The notes beneath the pieces are model-generated. The model was not told the origin of the DNA, did no database searches, and was given only the letters and a program-made list of their open reading frames with translations. Position numbers and translations under genes: made by a program. Below are positions 34,633 to 43,097 of a DNA stretch of 64,000 nucleotides, in pieces (position 1 is the stretch's first letter; each line of letters begins with the position of its first letter). The DNA is taken from assembly GCF_947501405.1 (NCBI RefSeq), contig NZ_CANMVK010000001.1, positions 1,488,001 through 1,552,000 on the forward strand, read 5' to 3'. The stretch is from an uncultured Hoeflea sp. (GTDB taxonomy: Bacteria; Pseudomonadota; Alphaproteobacteria; Rhizobiales; Rhizobiaceae).

Positions 34633-35559
34633 CTAAACCGGTGAGACGCCGTTGACATTCAGATAGGCTGAATAAAGCGAGGTGGTTCCGCAGATGAACA
34701 ATCTGTTGAGCTTCGGGCCGCCAAAACAGACATTGGCGACCATCTCGGGGATCAGGATCTTGCCGATGAGATCTCCTTGAGGTGTGAGGCAATGCACACC
34801 ATCTGCCGCCGAACTCCAGATCCGGCCATCGCGATCAACCCTGAAGCCGTCAAACACGCCTTCGCTGCAGTCAGCCACCACGTCCCCGCCCGATAGCCGG
34901 CCATCCGCCGCAACAGAATGACGGCGGATATGGGCCGGTCCGCCCGGCGTATGGGTAATCCCGGTATCGGCGATATAGAGGTGGCTTTCGTCCGGTGAGA
35001 AGGCCAGGCCATTTGGCTTGACGTAATCATCGGCGACTATCTCAACCGCGCCGGTCCCGGGATCGACGCGATAGACATGGCAGGTGCCAATCTCGCTTGT
35101 CGCGCGATCGCCCTCATAGTCCATGAGGATTCCATAGGACGGGTCAGTAAACCAGATCGTCCCATCCGACTTCACGACCACATCATTGGGCGAGTTCAGC
35201 CTCTTGCCATCGTAGCTGTCCGCGATCACCGAAATCGAGCCGTCGAGTTGGGTGCGCGTGACCCGGCGCGTGAGATGTTCGCAGCTGATCAGCCGTCCCT
35301 GGCGATCGACTGTGTGCCCATTGCTGTTGTTGGAGGGATCACGGAAAACCGAAACGCTGCCATCGGTTTCATCAAACCGCATGATCTTGTTGTTGGGGAT
35401 ATCGGACCACAGGAGATAACGCCCGGCTGCAAACCATACCGGCCCCTCCGACCACCTTGCGCCGGTCCATAACCGTTCCACCCGCGCATGGCCAATGATG
35501 CAGTCGTTGAACTCCGGTTTGATGGCCTGAAAACCTGTTCCCTCGATCACACCAAACAT
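34633..35559 (-). CDS. SMP-30/gluconolactonase-family lactonase
   Basis: Six-bladed propeller lactonase of 308 residues. Metal-site motifs are in order: SEGPVW (E38), SPNDVV, KPNGLAFSPDE and DGFRVDRDGR. Members hydrolyse aldonolactones to aldonic acids with a divalent metal. No signal peptide, so it should act on imported or internally made lactone. It starts 10 bp after the cytochrome b561 gene, behind GGGAGACGG. In this context its product could feed the gluconate-type genes 16 kb away; that link is inference. Confidence 0.9.
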   Translation of the reverse strand: MFGVIEGTGFQAIKPEFNDCIIGHARVERLWTGARWSEGPVWFAAGRYLLWSDIPNNKIMRFDETDGSVSVFRDPSNNSNGHTVDRQGRLISCEHLTRRVTRTQLDGSISVIADSYDGKRLNSPNDVVVKSDGTIWFTDPSYGILMDYEGDRATSEIGTCHVYRVDPGTGAVEIVADDYVKPNGLAFSPDESHLYIADTGITHTPGGPAHIRRHSVAADGRLSGGDVVADCSEGVFDGFRVDRDGRIWSSAADGVHCLTPQGDLIGKILIPEMVANVCFGGPKLNRLFICGTTSLYSAYLNVNGVSPV

Positions 35560-35569
35560 CACCGTCTCC

Positions 35570-36274
35570 CTATTGATTTCCCGGCCGTCTCACACCCCAT
35601 TTAGGAGCAGGCCTCTGATTACCGGGATGGGCAGGATCCGCACCCCAGATCGCCTGATAGGTATCGACCGCCATCCCGCGGCCTTGCAGGATACAGAACA
35701 GGCCGATCAGAAAAACCCACCACACGAGGATTGAAAGCCACATCCAGCGAGGACCGTTTGTTTCCCACAGACCCATAAGGATCGTGGCAGCGGCCAGACA
35801 CAACAGGCCGTAACCCAGTGTTTTATGAATCGCTTCAAAGCTCAACCGCCACGGCGTCATATCGTAGTGATGACCACGCAGGCTGCCATCAGCGGCCGGT
35901 GCCGTCGGCCCTCCCTTGCTTCCGCGAAACAGTCCCAAAGCCACTTGCACCACCAAGCCGGCCAACACGCAATAGCCCAACCAGCGATGCAGGCTCATCT
36001 GTGAAAAATCCGCCGGCAACACCAAGACCAGTGCGACGATCGACAGCACAAACACAATGGACTGTCCGATCCAGTGACTGCGCCACCAGACCGGATTGTC
36101 CAATTCACGCGGCCAATCCTGTCCCGGCATGATCTTCAGAAACCGCGCCACAATCACGGCAAGCGGCGCAAGAACTCCCCAGGCCAGCACCATCGAGCGC
36201 GCATGCCACGAGATGGCAAAGCCCACCTCATGTGCGCGGCTCGGGTCAACCGGTGATAAGAGCCAGTCCCACAT
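35570..36274 (-). CDS. Cytochrome b561-domain membrane protein
   Basis: 234 residues from the ATG at 36274, which overlaps the permease stop as TGATG. Five or so membrane helices (about 27-47, 68-88, 97-117, 148-170, 178-197) carry four His at H24, H67, H96 and H150, a pattern compatible with two b-haems as in cytochrome b561. Such proteins move electrons across or along the membrane. Position between a sugar permease and a lactonase suggests a redox step in sugar oxidation, but no dehydrogenase partner is adjacent. Confidence 0.78.
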   Translation of the reverse strand: MWDWLLSPVDPSRAHEVGFAISWHARSMVLAWGVLAPLAVIVARFLKIMPGQDWPRELDNPVWWRSHWIGQSIVFVLSIVALVLVLPADFSQMSLHRWLGYCVLAGLVVQVALGLFRGSKGGPTAPAADGSLRGHHYDMTPWRLSFEAIHKTLGYGLLCLAAATILMGLWETNGPRWMWLSILVWWVFLIGLFCILQGRGMAVDTYQAIWGADPAHPGNQRPAPKWGVRRPGNQ

Positions 36275-37209
36275 CAGCCTTTGACTGCACCAGCCGTCAT
36301 CCCGGTGATAATCTGGCGCGATGCAAACAGCGTGAATATGATCGGCGGAATGGCCAGCAGCATGCCGGTGGCCATTATAACCCCCCATTCGACATTGAAT
36401 TCGGACATGTTGTTGACGATCAGGATCGGCACCGTCTTGGTGTTGCGGTCACTCAGAGCCGAGGCCAGCAGATACTCGTTCCAGGCAATCCGGAAGGTGA
36501 AAATCGCTGCGGCTGCCAGGCCGGGTTTGATCAACGGCAAGACCACTTTGAAGAAGACCTGGAACGGCCCTGCCCCATCCACACGTGCTGCTTCTTCCAG
36601 GGATCGCGGTACCTGCACAATGAAACTCTGCAGGATCCAGATCACAAATGGCAAGTTCATGGCCACGTAGATCAGGATGATGCCCGAATGGGTTCCCGCA
36701 AGACAGACATCGCCTCTGCCTCCGAAGGTGTCACGGATCAGTCCGCCAATCAGTCCTTCCTTGTCCAGGCAGAACTCGTTGTTCCAAAGGCCAAAGACCG
36801 GCACCAGCAACACGGCTGGCGGGACCATCCGCACCATCAAGGTGGTCAGCGAAGCGGTGTCGCGCCCCATGAAACGGAACCGCACCAGCGCGTAAGCCGC
36901 CATGCAGCCGATCACCAGCGTCAGAAATGTGGAGATAAGCGCGATGATCAAGGAATTGATAAACGCGCCACCGAACTTCAGCGAACAGAAATCCACGTGC
37001 TCCGGTTCATACCAAAGCACGTCGCAAAGTGCCTTTTCGTAGTTCTGGATGGTCGGCAGGAACAGCAGGCCCGAGGTGCCGGAGATGATGTCTACGTCCA
37101 GCTTGAACGAGTTGATGAACATCAACATCACCGGTCCTATGGACATGAAAACCAGAATGGCAATCAGCACATAAAACGCCGGGTTTTGCTTCTCATATTT
37201 GGCGGACAT
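36274..37209 (-). CDS. CUT1-type sugar ABC transporter permease (MalG-like)
   Basis: 311 residues, six membrane helices, with the EAA loop EEAARVDGAGPFQVFFKVVLPLIKPG-like block (about residues 208-233) that contacts the ATPase. A Cys-containing periplasmic insert (about 150-172) is longer than usual. It overlaps the upstream permease stop by one base and ends in a TGATG junction with the b561 gene. Together with the other permease it forms the channel of the first transporter. Substrate unknown. Confidence 0.9.
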   Translation of the reverse strand: MSAKYEKQNPAFYVLIAILVFMSIGPVMLMFINSFKLDVDIISGTSGLLFLPTIQNYEKALCDVLWYEPEHVDFCSLKFGGAFINSLIIALISTFLTLVIGCMAAYALVRFRFMGRDTASLTTLMVRMVPPAVLLVPVFGLWNNEFCLDKEGLIGGLIRDTFGGRGDVCLAGTHSGIILIYVAMNLPFVIWILQSFIVQVPRSLEEAARVDGAGPFQVFFKVVLPLIKPGLAAAAIFTFRIAWNEYLLASALSDRNTKTVPILIVNNMSEFNVEWGVIMATGMLLAIPPIIFTLFASRQIITGMTAGAVKG

Positions 37210-38120
37210 TATTCGTCCTCCTCTACCGCTGCACGGATCCGGGCGGCGCGCTTTTCCTGAAGACTGGTGACGGCGAACATGGCAACGGTGAACGCCAACA
37301 ACAGCAGCAGCAGATAGTTCGACATCGCCGCAGCGACGCCAAGTTCACGGAACTCGGTGGCCGTGCGCGAAATTCGAAGCGCGAGAATTTCAGTGGAAAG
37401 CCCTGGACCGCCTTCAGTCATCACAAGGATCACTTCGAGCACCTTGAAGGCATCAATCAGCCGCAGCAGGCAGGTTACGATCAGAACCGGCATCATCAGC
37501 GGCAGCTTAACATAGATGATCTGCTGCCACGCCGTAGCGCCATCAATACGCGCCGCTTCCAGCGCTGAGCGCGGCAAGGATTGCAGTGCCGCCAGCGAAA
37601 GGATGAAGATAAAGGGCGTCCACTGCCAGATATCGGCAATGATGATCGACCCCAATGCGTGCTGCCCGAGCCAATCGACTTTCGGCAAGCCGAGATCGTC
37701 AAGAAAACGGTTAAACGTGCCCACGGTCGGGTGATACATGTAGCGCCACATCAGGCCGACCACGACGGGCGCGATCATCATCGGCAGTATGAACAGGGTC
37801 CGAAGAACCGACATGCCACGGATATTGCGATCAAGCAGCAAGGCCAGGCCGACACCGATCAGCATTTCGAAACCCACCACGAAGAACGCAAAACGCAGCG
37901 TCACTCCAAGGCTTTCGTGAAAATTCGGATCGTTCCAGAGCGTGATGTAGTTGTTCAGGCCGACAAATTCAGCTTCGCCAATCGTCTGGCTTGGATTCCA
38001 GTCCCGAAAACTGCCCCAGATCATGTACATCAACGGGTAGAGCAGAGCCATCGCCATGATGACAGCAGCAGGCGCCATGAACATGTAGGGCGTAAGCCGA
38101 TTGGCCAATGCGCGTGACAT
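37209..38120 (-). CDS. CUT1-type sugar ABC transporter permease (MalF-like)
   Basis: 303 residues from the ATG at 38120 with six membrane helices and the EAA loop LEAARIDGATAWQQIIYVKLPLMMPV-like block near residues 198-223. The longer frame upstream runs through the intercistronic hairpin and is rejected. It pairs with the downstream MalG-like subunit. It is separated from the binding-protein gene by an 84-bp gap holding a strong stem-loop. Confidence 0.9.
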   Translation of the reverse strand: MSRALANRLTPYMFMAPAAVIMAMALLYPLMYMIWGSFRDWNPSQTIGEAEFVGLNNYITLWNDPNFHESLGVTLRFAFFVVGFEMLIGVGLALLLDRNIRGMSVLRTLFILPMMIAPVVVGLMWRYMYHPTVGTFNRFLDDLGLPKVDWLGQHALGSIIIADIWQWTPFIFILSLAALQSLPRSALEAARIDGATAWQQIIYVKLPLMMPVLIVTCLLRLIDAFKVLEVILVMTEGGPGLSTEILALRISRTATEFRELGVAAAMSNYLLLLLLAFTVAMFAVTSLQEKRAARIRAAVEEDE

Positions 38121-38151
38121 AACGGGACTTTCAGTTTTTCGGGCGTGGAGT

Positions 38152-38185
38152 GCGCTGTGCAGGACACTTGACCCCTGCACAGCGC
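38152..38185 (-). repeat. Intercistronic stem-loop after the CUT1 binding-protein gene
   Basis: Perfect 12-bp inverted repeat GCGCTGTGCAGG / CCTGCACAGCGC with a 10-nt loop, 19 bp past the binding-protein stop. No T-run follows, so it more likely protects the upstream mRNA or causes partial termination, giving more binding protein than permease. Confidence 0.75.
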
Positions 38186-38204
38186 TGGCAACCTGGCGAG
38201 AGGA

Positions 38205-39548
38205 TCAGTTCCAGGTGTAATATCCGGCTTCGTCCATGACGGTGCGCGAACGCTCCGCAACGCCGTCCAGAGCTTCCTGGATGTCCAGCCCCTCTGTGAG
38301 AACCTTGGACAGCGTGGTGCCGAGATCCGCATTGATCTTGCCCCAGACGGGGATGATCGGACGCCAGTCAGGATCGGCATATTTCAACGCTTCACCAAAG
38401 GTTGCCATATGCGGGAACTTGGCGTTGACTTCAGCATCGGCATGGGTGGAGAACCGCGATGGGTTGCCGCCGGCCAATGCGACCAGCTTGTCGCCCTTTT
38501 TCGAAGTCAGCCACTGCATCAACAAGAACGCGGCGTCCTTGTTCTCGGCATTTGCCGGAATGCCGATGCCAAACCCGCCCGTCTGGCTGGCGCGCTCTGT
38601 GCCCATTGGATGCAAGGCCCAACCGACATTGCCAACGACCTTGCTCTTTTCAGGATTGTCGACCTGACCTGCAACAATGGTGGTGTCGAGGAACATCGCC
38701 GTGTCGCCATTGAGGAACGACCCCAGCGCTTCACCGAAACCAAAGCTCACAGCACCTTCGGGACCGCAATCAACGATTGTTTTCAGCGCCTGTGCTGCGG
38801 CAACACCTTCGGCGTTGTTCACAACAGGCTCCCAGTTGTCGTCAAAAATCGCACCGCCCAGGGGGTTCAGGTGCAGCAGGAATGCATGGGCCGCGTGGTG
38901 ACCGGAAGCCGCACGTGACGCTAACCCACCCATGCCCGGCTCCAGTTCCGGAATCTGGCAAGCCAATGCCAGCAGCTCATCATAGGTTTCGGGGACTTCG
39001 AGGCCGTGCTTTTCAAAGATATCCTTGCGGTATCCCAGCACGGACGTCTCGGACCCGTAAGGCAATCCAAACAGCGAACCCGTCGATCCGGCAAGATAGC
39101 CGCGATCACCGCCGGCAAAGCCGATATTGTAAACATAGCCGTCAATCAGATCGGCGGAATCGTAGGCCGGGTCGGAGAGCTTTGGGTTCATGAAGTACTT
39201 GGCGAGGTTCTCAAGCTGATCGGCATAGACGTAGTCAGCCTTGGAAAACACCACATAGGCGATCAGGTCGTATTCGCCCTCGTCCTGCGCCAGTTCCAAG
39301 GTCTGGCGCTCGCGCATTTTAAGATAGGGAAGCTGATCGACCTCAACCTCAATGCCGGTCTCCTTGGTGAATTCCGGCAGGATCCTCATGACCGCATCAT
39401 AATGCGGGTGAGCCGGAAAGTTCACAATCAGTGTGGTTCCGGCGAATTCCGCGTATGGGCCCTCACCATGACTGCCGGCAAGCGCGGTACCTGCCAGCAT
39501 TGTGGCCATGGCCAGACCAACGGCTCCTGATTTCAGATATGTCTTCAT
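38205..39548 (-). CDS. CUT1 sugar ABC transporter periplasmic binding protein
   Basis: Family 1 extracellular solute-binding protein, 447 residues. The Sec signal peptide ends after TALA (about residue 24). Bilobal features include FAGTTLIVNFPAHPHYDAV at the start and GGFGIGIPANAENKDAAFLLMQWLTS-type segment near 325-350. The ATG at 39548 lies 3 bp from a strong CTAAAGGGAGGAA site shared with the other two binding proteins here. The substrate is probably a sugar or sugar derivative and cannot be named. Confidence 0.9.
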   Translation of the reverse strand: MKTYLKSGAVGLAMATMLAGTALAGSHGEGPYAEFAGTTLIVNFPAHPHYDAVMRILPEFTKETGIEVEVDQLPYLKMRERQTLELAQDEGEYDLIAYVVFSKADYVYADQLENLAKYFMNPKLSDPAYDSADLIDGYVYNIGFAGGDRGYLAGSTGSLFGLPYGSETSVLGYRKDIFEKHGLEVPETYDELLALACQIPELEPGMGGLASRAASGHHAAHAFLLHLNPLGGAIFDDNWEPVVNNAEGVAAAQALKTIVDCGPEGAVSFGFGEALGSFLNGDTAMFLDTTIVAGQVDNPEKSKVVGNVGWALHPMGTERASQTGGFGIGIPANAENKDAAFLLMQWLTSKKGDKLVALAGGNPSRFSTHADAEVNAKFPHMATFGEALKYADPDWRPIIPVWGKINADLGTTLSKVLTEGLDIQEALDGVAERSRTVMDEAGYYTWN

Positions 39549-39551
39549 GTC

Positions 39552-39566
39552 TTCCTCCCTTTAGAT
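39552..39566 (-). promoter_or_regulatory. Extended ribosome site shared by three binding-protein genes (copy 1)
   Basis: Minus-strand ATCTAAAGGGAGGAA, identical over 15 nt to the sites before the binding-protein genes starting at 43011 and 46212. It is an unusually long anti-SD match for this window and precedes the ATG at 39548. Confidence 0.8.
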
Positions 39567-39578
39567 GAAAAACGGCCG

Positions 39579-40667
39579 CTAAAGAGCGACCTCGCTATGG
39601 CGATCGAACAGATGCACGCCTGCTGAATTGGCTGCGAATGTCAGCGTTTGCCCCAAGGCTATGGGTGTCTGGGAGTTCACCTCCACCACCACATTGGCCG
39701 GTCCGCATTTGCACAGCAAAACCGTCTGGGCGCCGACATACTCCGATACGATGATGTCCAGTTGCAGAGCCCTCCCGGCCCCGGCATCGGCATCATAGAC
39801 AAGGTCAGAAGGACGCAGGCCCAACGTCACCTCACGGCTCGAATGCGCCTTGGCAGCAGCGGCCTTTTCGCCCTCCAGCTTCAGGGCAAAACCGTCACCG
39901 CTTACAAAGACACCATCAGCGGTGTCAGTAATCTCACCATCGAGAAAATTCATCGGCGGCATGCCCAGAAACCCGGCCACAAACTTGTTTACCGGCTTCT
40001 TGAACAGTTCCTTGGGCGAACCCTGCTGCTGAATGTATCCGCCGTGCATGACCACGATGCGATCGGCCAGCGTCATCGCCTCGATCTGATCATGGGTCAC
40101 ATAGACCATGTTTTTCTGAACCCGCTGGCTCATCAGCGCGAGTTCCGCGCGCATCTGACCACGCAGCTTTGCATCCAGATTCGACAGCGGCTCATCGAAC
40201 AGGAAGATGCCTGCATCACGCGTCAATGCGCGGCCCATGGCCACCCGCTGGCGCTGTCCGCCGGACAACTCACCTGGCTTGCGGCCAAGGTAGTCGGTCA
40301 ATCCAAGCGTCGCCGCTACTTCCCGAACCTTGCGATCGATTTCGGCTTTGGGGCGTTTTTGCAGCAACAGTGCAAAAGACATGTTCTTGGCGACATTCAT
40401 ATGCGGGTAAAGCGCATAGTCCTGAAACACCATCGCAAGGTCGCGATCCTTGGGCTCCAGGTGGCTAACGGGTTTGCCGTCGACATAGATTTCGCCTTCA
40501 CTGACATCCTCAAGCCCGGCGATCATGCGCAGCGTCGTCGACTTGCCGCAGCCCGAAGGACCAACAAGAACAGTGAATTCGTTGTCCGCCATCTCAAGCT
40601 CAACGCCGTGCAACACCTGGACGGTCCCGTAGCGCTTGATGAGGTTTTCTAGATGGATCGTAGGCAT
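39579..40667 (-). CDS. CUT1 sugar ABC transporter ATPase (MsmX/UgpC-like)
   Basis: 362 residues. Walker A GPSGCGKST (about 37-45), signature LSGGQRQRVAMGRAL, Walker B IFLFDEPLSNLDA and switch VYVTHDQIEAMT are intact, and a TOBE/OB regulatory domain fills the C-terminal third. It starts the CUT1 operon: order ATPase, binding protein, two permeases. The 101-bp upstream spacer carries two GntR-like operators, so the operon is probably repressed by one of the LacI-family proteins. Confidence 0.93.
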   Translation of the reverse strand: MPTIHLENLIKRYGTVQVLHGVELEMADNEFTVLVGPSGCGKSTTLRMIAGLEDVSEGEIYVDGKPVSHLEPKDRDLAMVFQDYALYPHMNVAKNMSFALLLQKRPKAEIDRKVREVAATLGLTDYLGRKPGELSGGQRQRVAMGRALTRDAGIFLFDEPLSNLDAKLRGQMRAELALMSQRVQKNMVYVTHDQIEAMTLADRIVVMHGGYIQQQGSPKELFKKPVNKFVAGFLGMPPMNFLDGEITDTADGVFVSGDGFALKLEGEKAAAAKAHSSREVTLGLRPSDLVYDADAGAGRALQLDIIVSEYVGAQTVLLCKCGPANVVVEVNSQTPIALGQTLTFAANSAGVHLFDRHSEVAL

Positions 40668-40689
40668 GGGATCTCAATCTGTCCGCAAA

Positions 40690-40725
40690 TGTTACCGGTC
40701 ACATTAACAATTGTGACCGGTAACA
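40690..40725. promoter_or_regulatory. Pair of GntR/IdnR-like operators before the CUT1 operon
   Basis: TGTTACCGGTCACA (40690-40703) and its exact reverse complement TGTGACCGGTAACA (40712-40725), 22 bp centre to centre, about 23-58 bp upstream of the ATPase ATG. Each has the ACCGGT core of LacI-family operators, and both resemble enteric GntR sites as I remember them. Expected to bind one of the three local LacI-family regulators. Confidence 0.82.
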
Positions 40726-40768
40726 CAAGCGCTAAATCCAAATTTTTTTGGAGATTGCGATCGAGTCT

Positions 40769-41809
40769 TCACAAACGTCGCGTGCTGTCCCGGAACGTCA
40801 GGGTGACATCGACGTTGATGTGCCGGCCCGAGGCCACGTCCGGCGTCCTGTCCGCCAACAGTTCCGCAATCAGTTGACCCGTCATGTTGCCGATGGTCTT
40901 CGGGTCGACAGTGACCGTGGTGATTGACGGCGTGGCAAAGCGAGACACCTCGAAGTTTCCGAACCCCACAATGCCTACATCGTCAGGCACTGAACGCCCC
41001 AGAGACTTGAGTGCTGACAACGCGCCAAAGGCCGGAACGTCCGAGACACAAAAAATGCAGTCGGTGTCGGGAAACTGCTCAAGCAGGACGGGAAGCGCCG
41101 CAGCCCCGTCCTCAATGGACAATGGAGGCCTGCCAAACCTCAGCAGACGGTGCGATGACAGTCCCGACTGCTCCATGGCATGCAAAAAGCCCTTGCGCCG
41201 CGCCGCACCCCGGGTCCAGTCATCCTCATCCTCACCCAGAAAGGCGATGTTGCGATAGCCCCGCGCAATCAGGGCGCGGGTCATGTCAGCCGCTGCGGAG
41301 AAATTGGAAAACCCGACCGTGTGGGCAACAGGATCTTCAGGCCGCTCCCAAAGCTCGATCACCGGAACATTGGCTTCCCCGAGCAATTGCATCGCACGGT
41401 CGGAGTGACCGTCATAGGACAACACAATGGCTTCCGGTCTGCGACGCAGCATCGTTTCGATCAAACGCTCTTCGCGTTCGGCTGAATAATCGGTGTAGCC
41501 CAGCAATATCTGCTGCCCGATACCCTCAAGCTGTTGTGTCAGAGCCTGGACGGTTTCCGCGAAATGCAAATTGTTCAGCGATGGCACCAGCACCGCAACA
41601 AAGCCCGACCGTTTGGTCGACAGGCTTCCCGCCATCTGGTCCGGCACGTAGTTCATTTCGCGAACCACGTTGAGAATGTGTTCCCGGGTCTCTTTCGAGA
41701 CCGGGCTGTCCTTCTTGAGGGCCCGCGAAACGGTCATGCGGGACACGCCCGCAACGCGCGCGACATCCCGCATGGTGACGCTTGATGCGCCTTTTTCTAA
41801 TTGCGACAC
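40769..41809 (-). CDS. LacI-family transcriptional regulator (GntR/IdnR-like)
   Basis: 346 residues. The N-terminal helix-turn-helix TMRDVARVAGVSRMTVSRAL is followed by a hinge and a periplasmic-binding-protein-like effector domain with VAVLVPSLNNLHFAET, a segment close to enteric GntR. Start GTG 41809 lies behind AGGAG. It sits between two transporter operons on the same strand, 62 bp after the LuxP-like gene, with an operator copy in that gap that may allow autoregulation. A sugar acid or phosphorylated derivative is the likely effector. Confidence 0.9.
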   Translation of the reverse strand: MSQLEKGASSVTMRDVARVAGVSRMTVSRALKKDSPVSKETREHILNVVREMNYVPDQMAGSLSTKRSGFVAVLVPSLNNLHFAETVQALTQQLEGIGQQILLGYTDYSAEREERLIETMLRRRPEAIVLSYDGHSDRAMQLLGEANVPVIELWERPEDPVAHTVGFSNFSAAADMTRALIARGYRNIAFLGEDEDDWTRGAARRKGFLHAMEQSGLSSHRLLRFGRPPLSIEDGAAALPVLLEQFPDTDCIFCVSDVPAFGALSALKSLGRSVPDDVGIVGFGNFEVSRFATPSITTVTVDPKTIGNMTGQLIAELLADRTPDVASGRHINVDVTLTFRDSTRRL

Positions 41810-41825
41810 CCTGGCTCTACTCCTG

Positions 41826-41839
41826 TGTTATCGGTCACA
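41826..41839. promoter_or_regulatory. GntR/IdnR-like operator before the LacI-family gene
   Basis: TGTTATCGGTCACA, one base different from the 40690 site, 16 bp upstream of the GTG start. It also overlaps a short CTGTG/CACAG stem. Probably an autoregulatory site. Confidence 0.68.
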
Positions 41840-41871
41840 GTTTGGGCAAGGGTGCAGCAAGTTTCAAGTGG

Positions 41872-43011
41872 TTAGCGCGAAAGCGCGCCCACGCCCGAAA
41901 AACGGAACGCTTCGACTTCCAGTGCATTCAGCTCATCCGCACTCATCTGGTCATGAGCAATGGTGATGCGCCCAAGGAAGACCAGCGGTAGTTCTTCAGC
42001 ACGGCTTTCCAGATCAGCCTTGATGGCCTCGGCAGTTGCCGCACCAACATCGTCACCCATGCGCATGGGTGTTGCATCCAACTCGCCGCGGCGAATCGCT
42101 TCGAGCTCAAGGCCAGTGCCGCCCCAACCGGTGGAAAAGATCTCCTTTTCCTTGCCCATGGCGAGCTGCGCCTCGACCGACCCCATTGCCATTGCCGTAT
42201 TGGCGTTGTGGATGATCGTGGCTTCGGGATAGGCCTGCATGATCAGCGTTGTGCCTTCAAAGCCGCCCTCTGTCTGGTACTCACCATAGTGTTCATATGC
42301 TGTGGTCCAGCCACCCTTCTCTTCAACACACGCCTTGAAGTCGCCGGAGCGCTGATTGTCGGTGATACCGGGAATGCCGCGGTTCATCGCCATCGTCACA
42401 CCCTTACCAAGGCGGTCAAGCATGTAGTCACACATGGTCAGCGCGCCGGCGGCAGAAGAGAAGTCAAACCAGACATCGGGCTGGTTTTTCAGGTACTTCA
42501 GCGGCGTATGGAAGGCCCAGACATAGGTCGAAAACCCGTCATTGGCGGCCAGCTTGTCGATGTTGTCGGCCTGAATGGCAAGCTCTGACGGGCCGAAGAT
42601 CACGTAATCATAAAGATCAGCATCCTGCTCGACCTGGCTGGCATAAGTGGCCTGCAAGGAGTGTTCCACCTGACGGCTGGCGAACTCGGTCGTCTTGTGG
42701 GCGATGCCCAACTGATCGAGCCGTTTGGTCAGAGCCAAATAGTTACGCGCCCAGAAATCGGAAGTATCGGCTGATGGATAGATCAGCGCGATCTCGATCG
42801 GCTTTTCAAGTGTGCCCGCATATGGCACGGCGTCGGCGCCGACCACTTCTTGCAGCGCTTCGAGTTTGCCTTCGGCGTTGACTTCATTCGGCACCCAATA
42901 GTCACGATCGGCAATGCCGTCTGTTTCCTTGAGCGGCAAATGTCCATCGGCATACGCAACGCCTGTTAGAAGCGTGCTTGCAACCACTGCAGTTGTCATT
43001 AAAAACTTCAT
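41872..43011 (-). CDS. LuxP-like periplasmic sugar-binding protein of a ribose-type ABC transporter
   Basis: 379 residues with a signal peptide ending near VAYA (residue 20). The body resembles Vibrio LuxP: IYPSADTSDFWARN (78-90) and GWGGTGLELEAIRRGELDATPMRM (about 295-318) match it from memory, including S84, W87, R221, W296 and R317 at ligand positions. Other AI-2 contacts appear changed (Gln to Asp, Asn to Ala, Asp to Ala), so AI-2 binding is doubtful. It is the last gene of the ATPase-permease-binding-protein set starting at 44980. The ATG at 43011 is fixed by the shared AAAGGGAGG site. Confidence 0.85.
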   Translation of the reverse strand: MKFLMTTAVVASTLLTGVAYADGHLPLKETDGIADRDYWVPNEVNAEGKLEALQEVVGADAVPYAGTLEKPIEIALIYPSADTSDFWARNYLALTKRLDQLGIAHKTTEFASRQVEHSLQATYASQVEQDADLYDYVIFGPSELAIQADNIDKLAANDGFSTYVWAFHTPLKYLKNQPDVWFDFSSAAGALTMCDYMLDRLGKGVTMAMNRGIPGITDNQRSGDFKACVEEKGGWTTAYEHYGEYQTEGGFEGTTLIMQAYPEATIIHNANTAMAMGSVEAQLAMGKEKEIFSTGWGGTGLELEAIRRGELDATPMRMGDDVGAATAEAIKADLESRAEELPLVFLGRITIAHDQMSADELNALEVEAFRFSGVGALSR

Positions 43012-43016
43012 CTTGG

Positions 43017-43031
43017 TTCCTCCCTTTAGAT
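43017..43031 (-). promoter_or_regulatory. Extended ribosome site shared by three binding-protein genes (copy 2)
   Basis: Minus-strand ATCTAAAGGGAGGAA before the LuxP-like gene, identical to the sites at 39552 and 46217. It also rules out the much longer frame that extends into the permease. Confidence 0.8.
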
Positions 43032-43097
43032 GAGCGCGGGACCACCGGTCGGCGTCGGGATGCACCCCCGACCCGACCACCCCGCATTTGGCGCCGA

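Noticed and set aside
41872-43011. Calling the LuxP-like protein an autoinducer-2 receptor
   Set aside because: Only part of the ligand-contact set appears conserved, no LuxQ-type kinase is nearby, and the gene sits with an ABC transporter.
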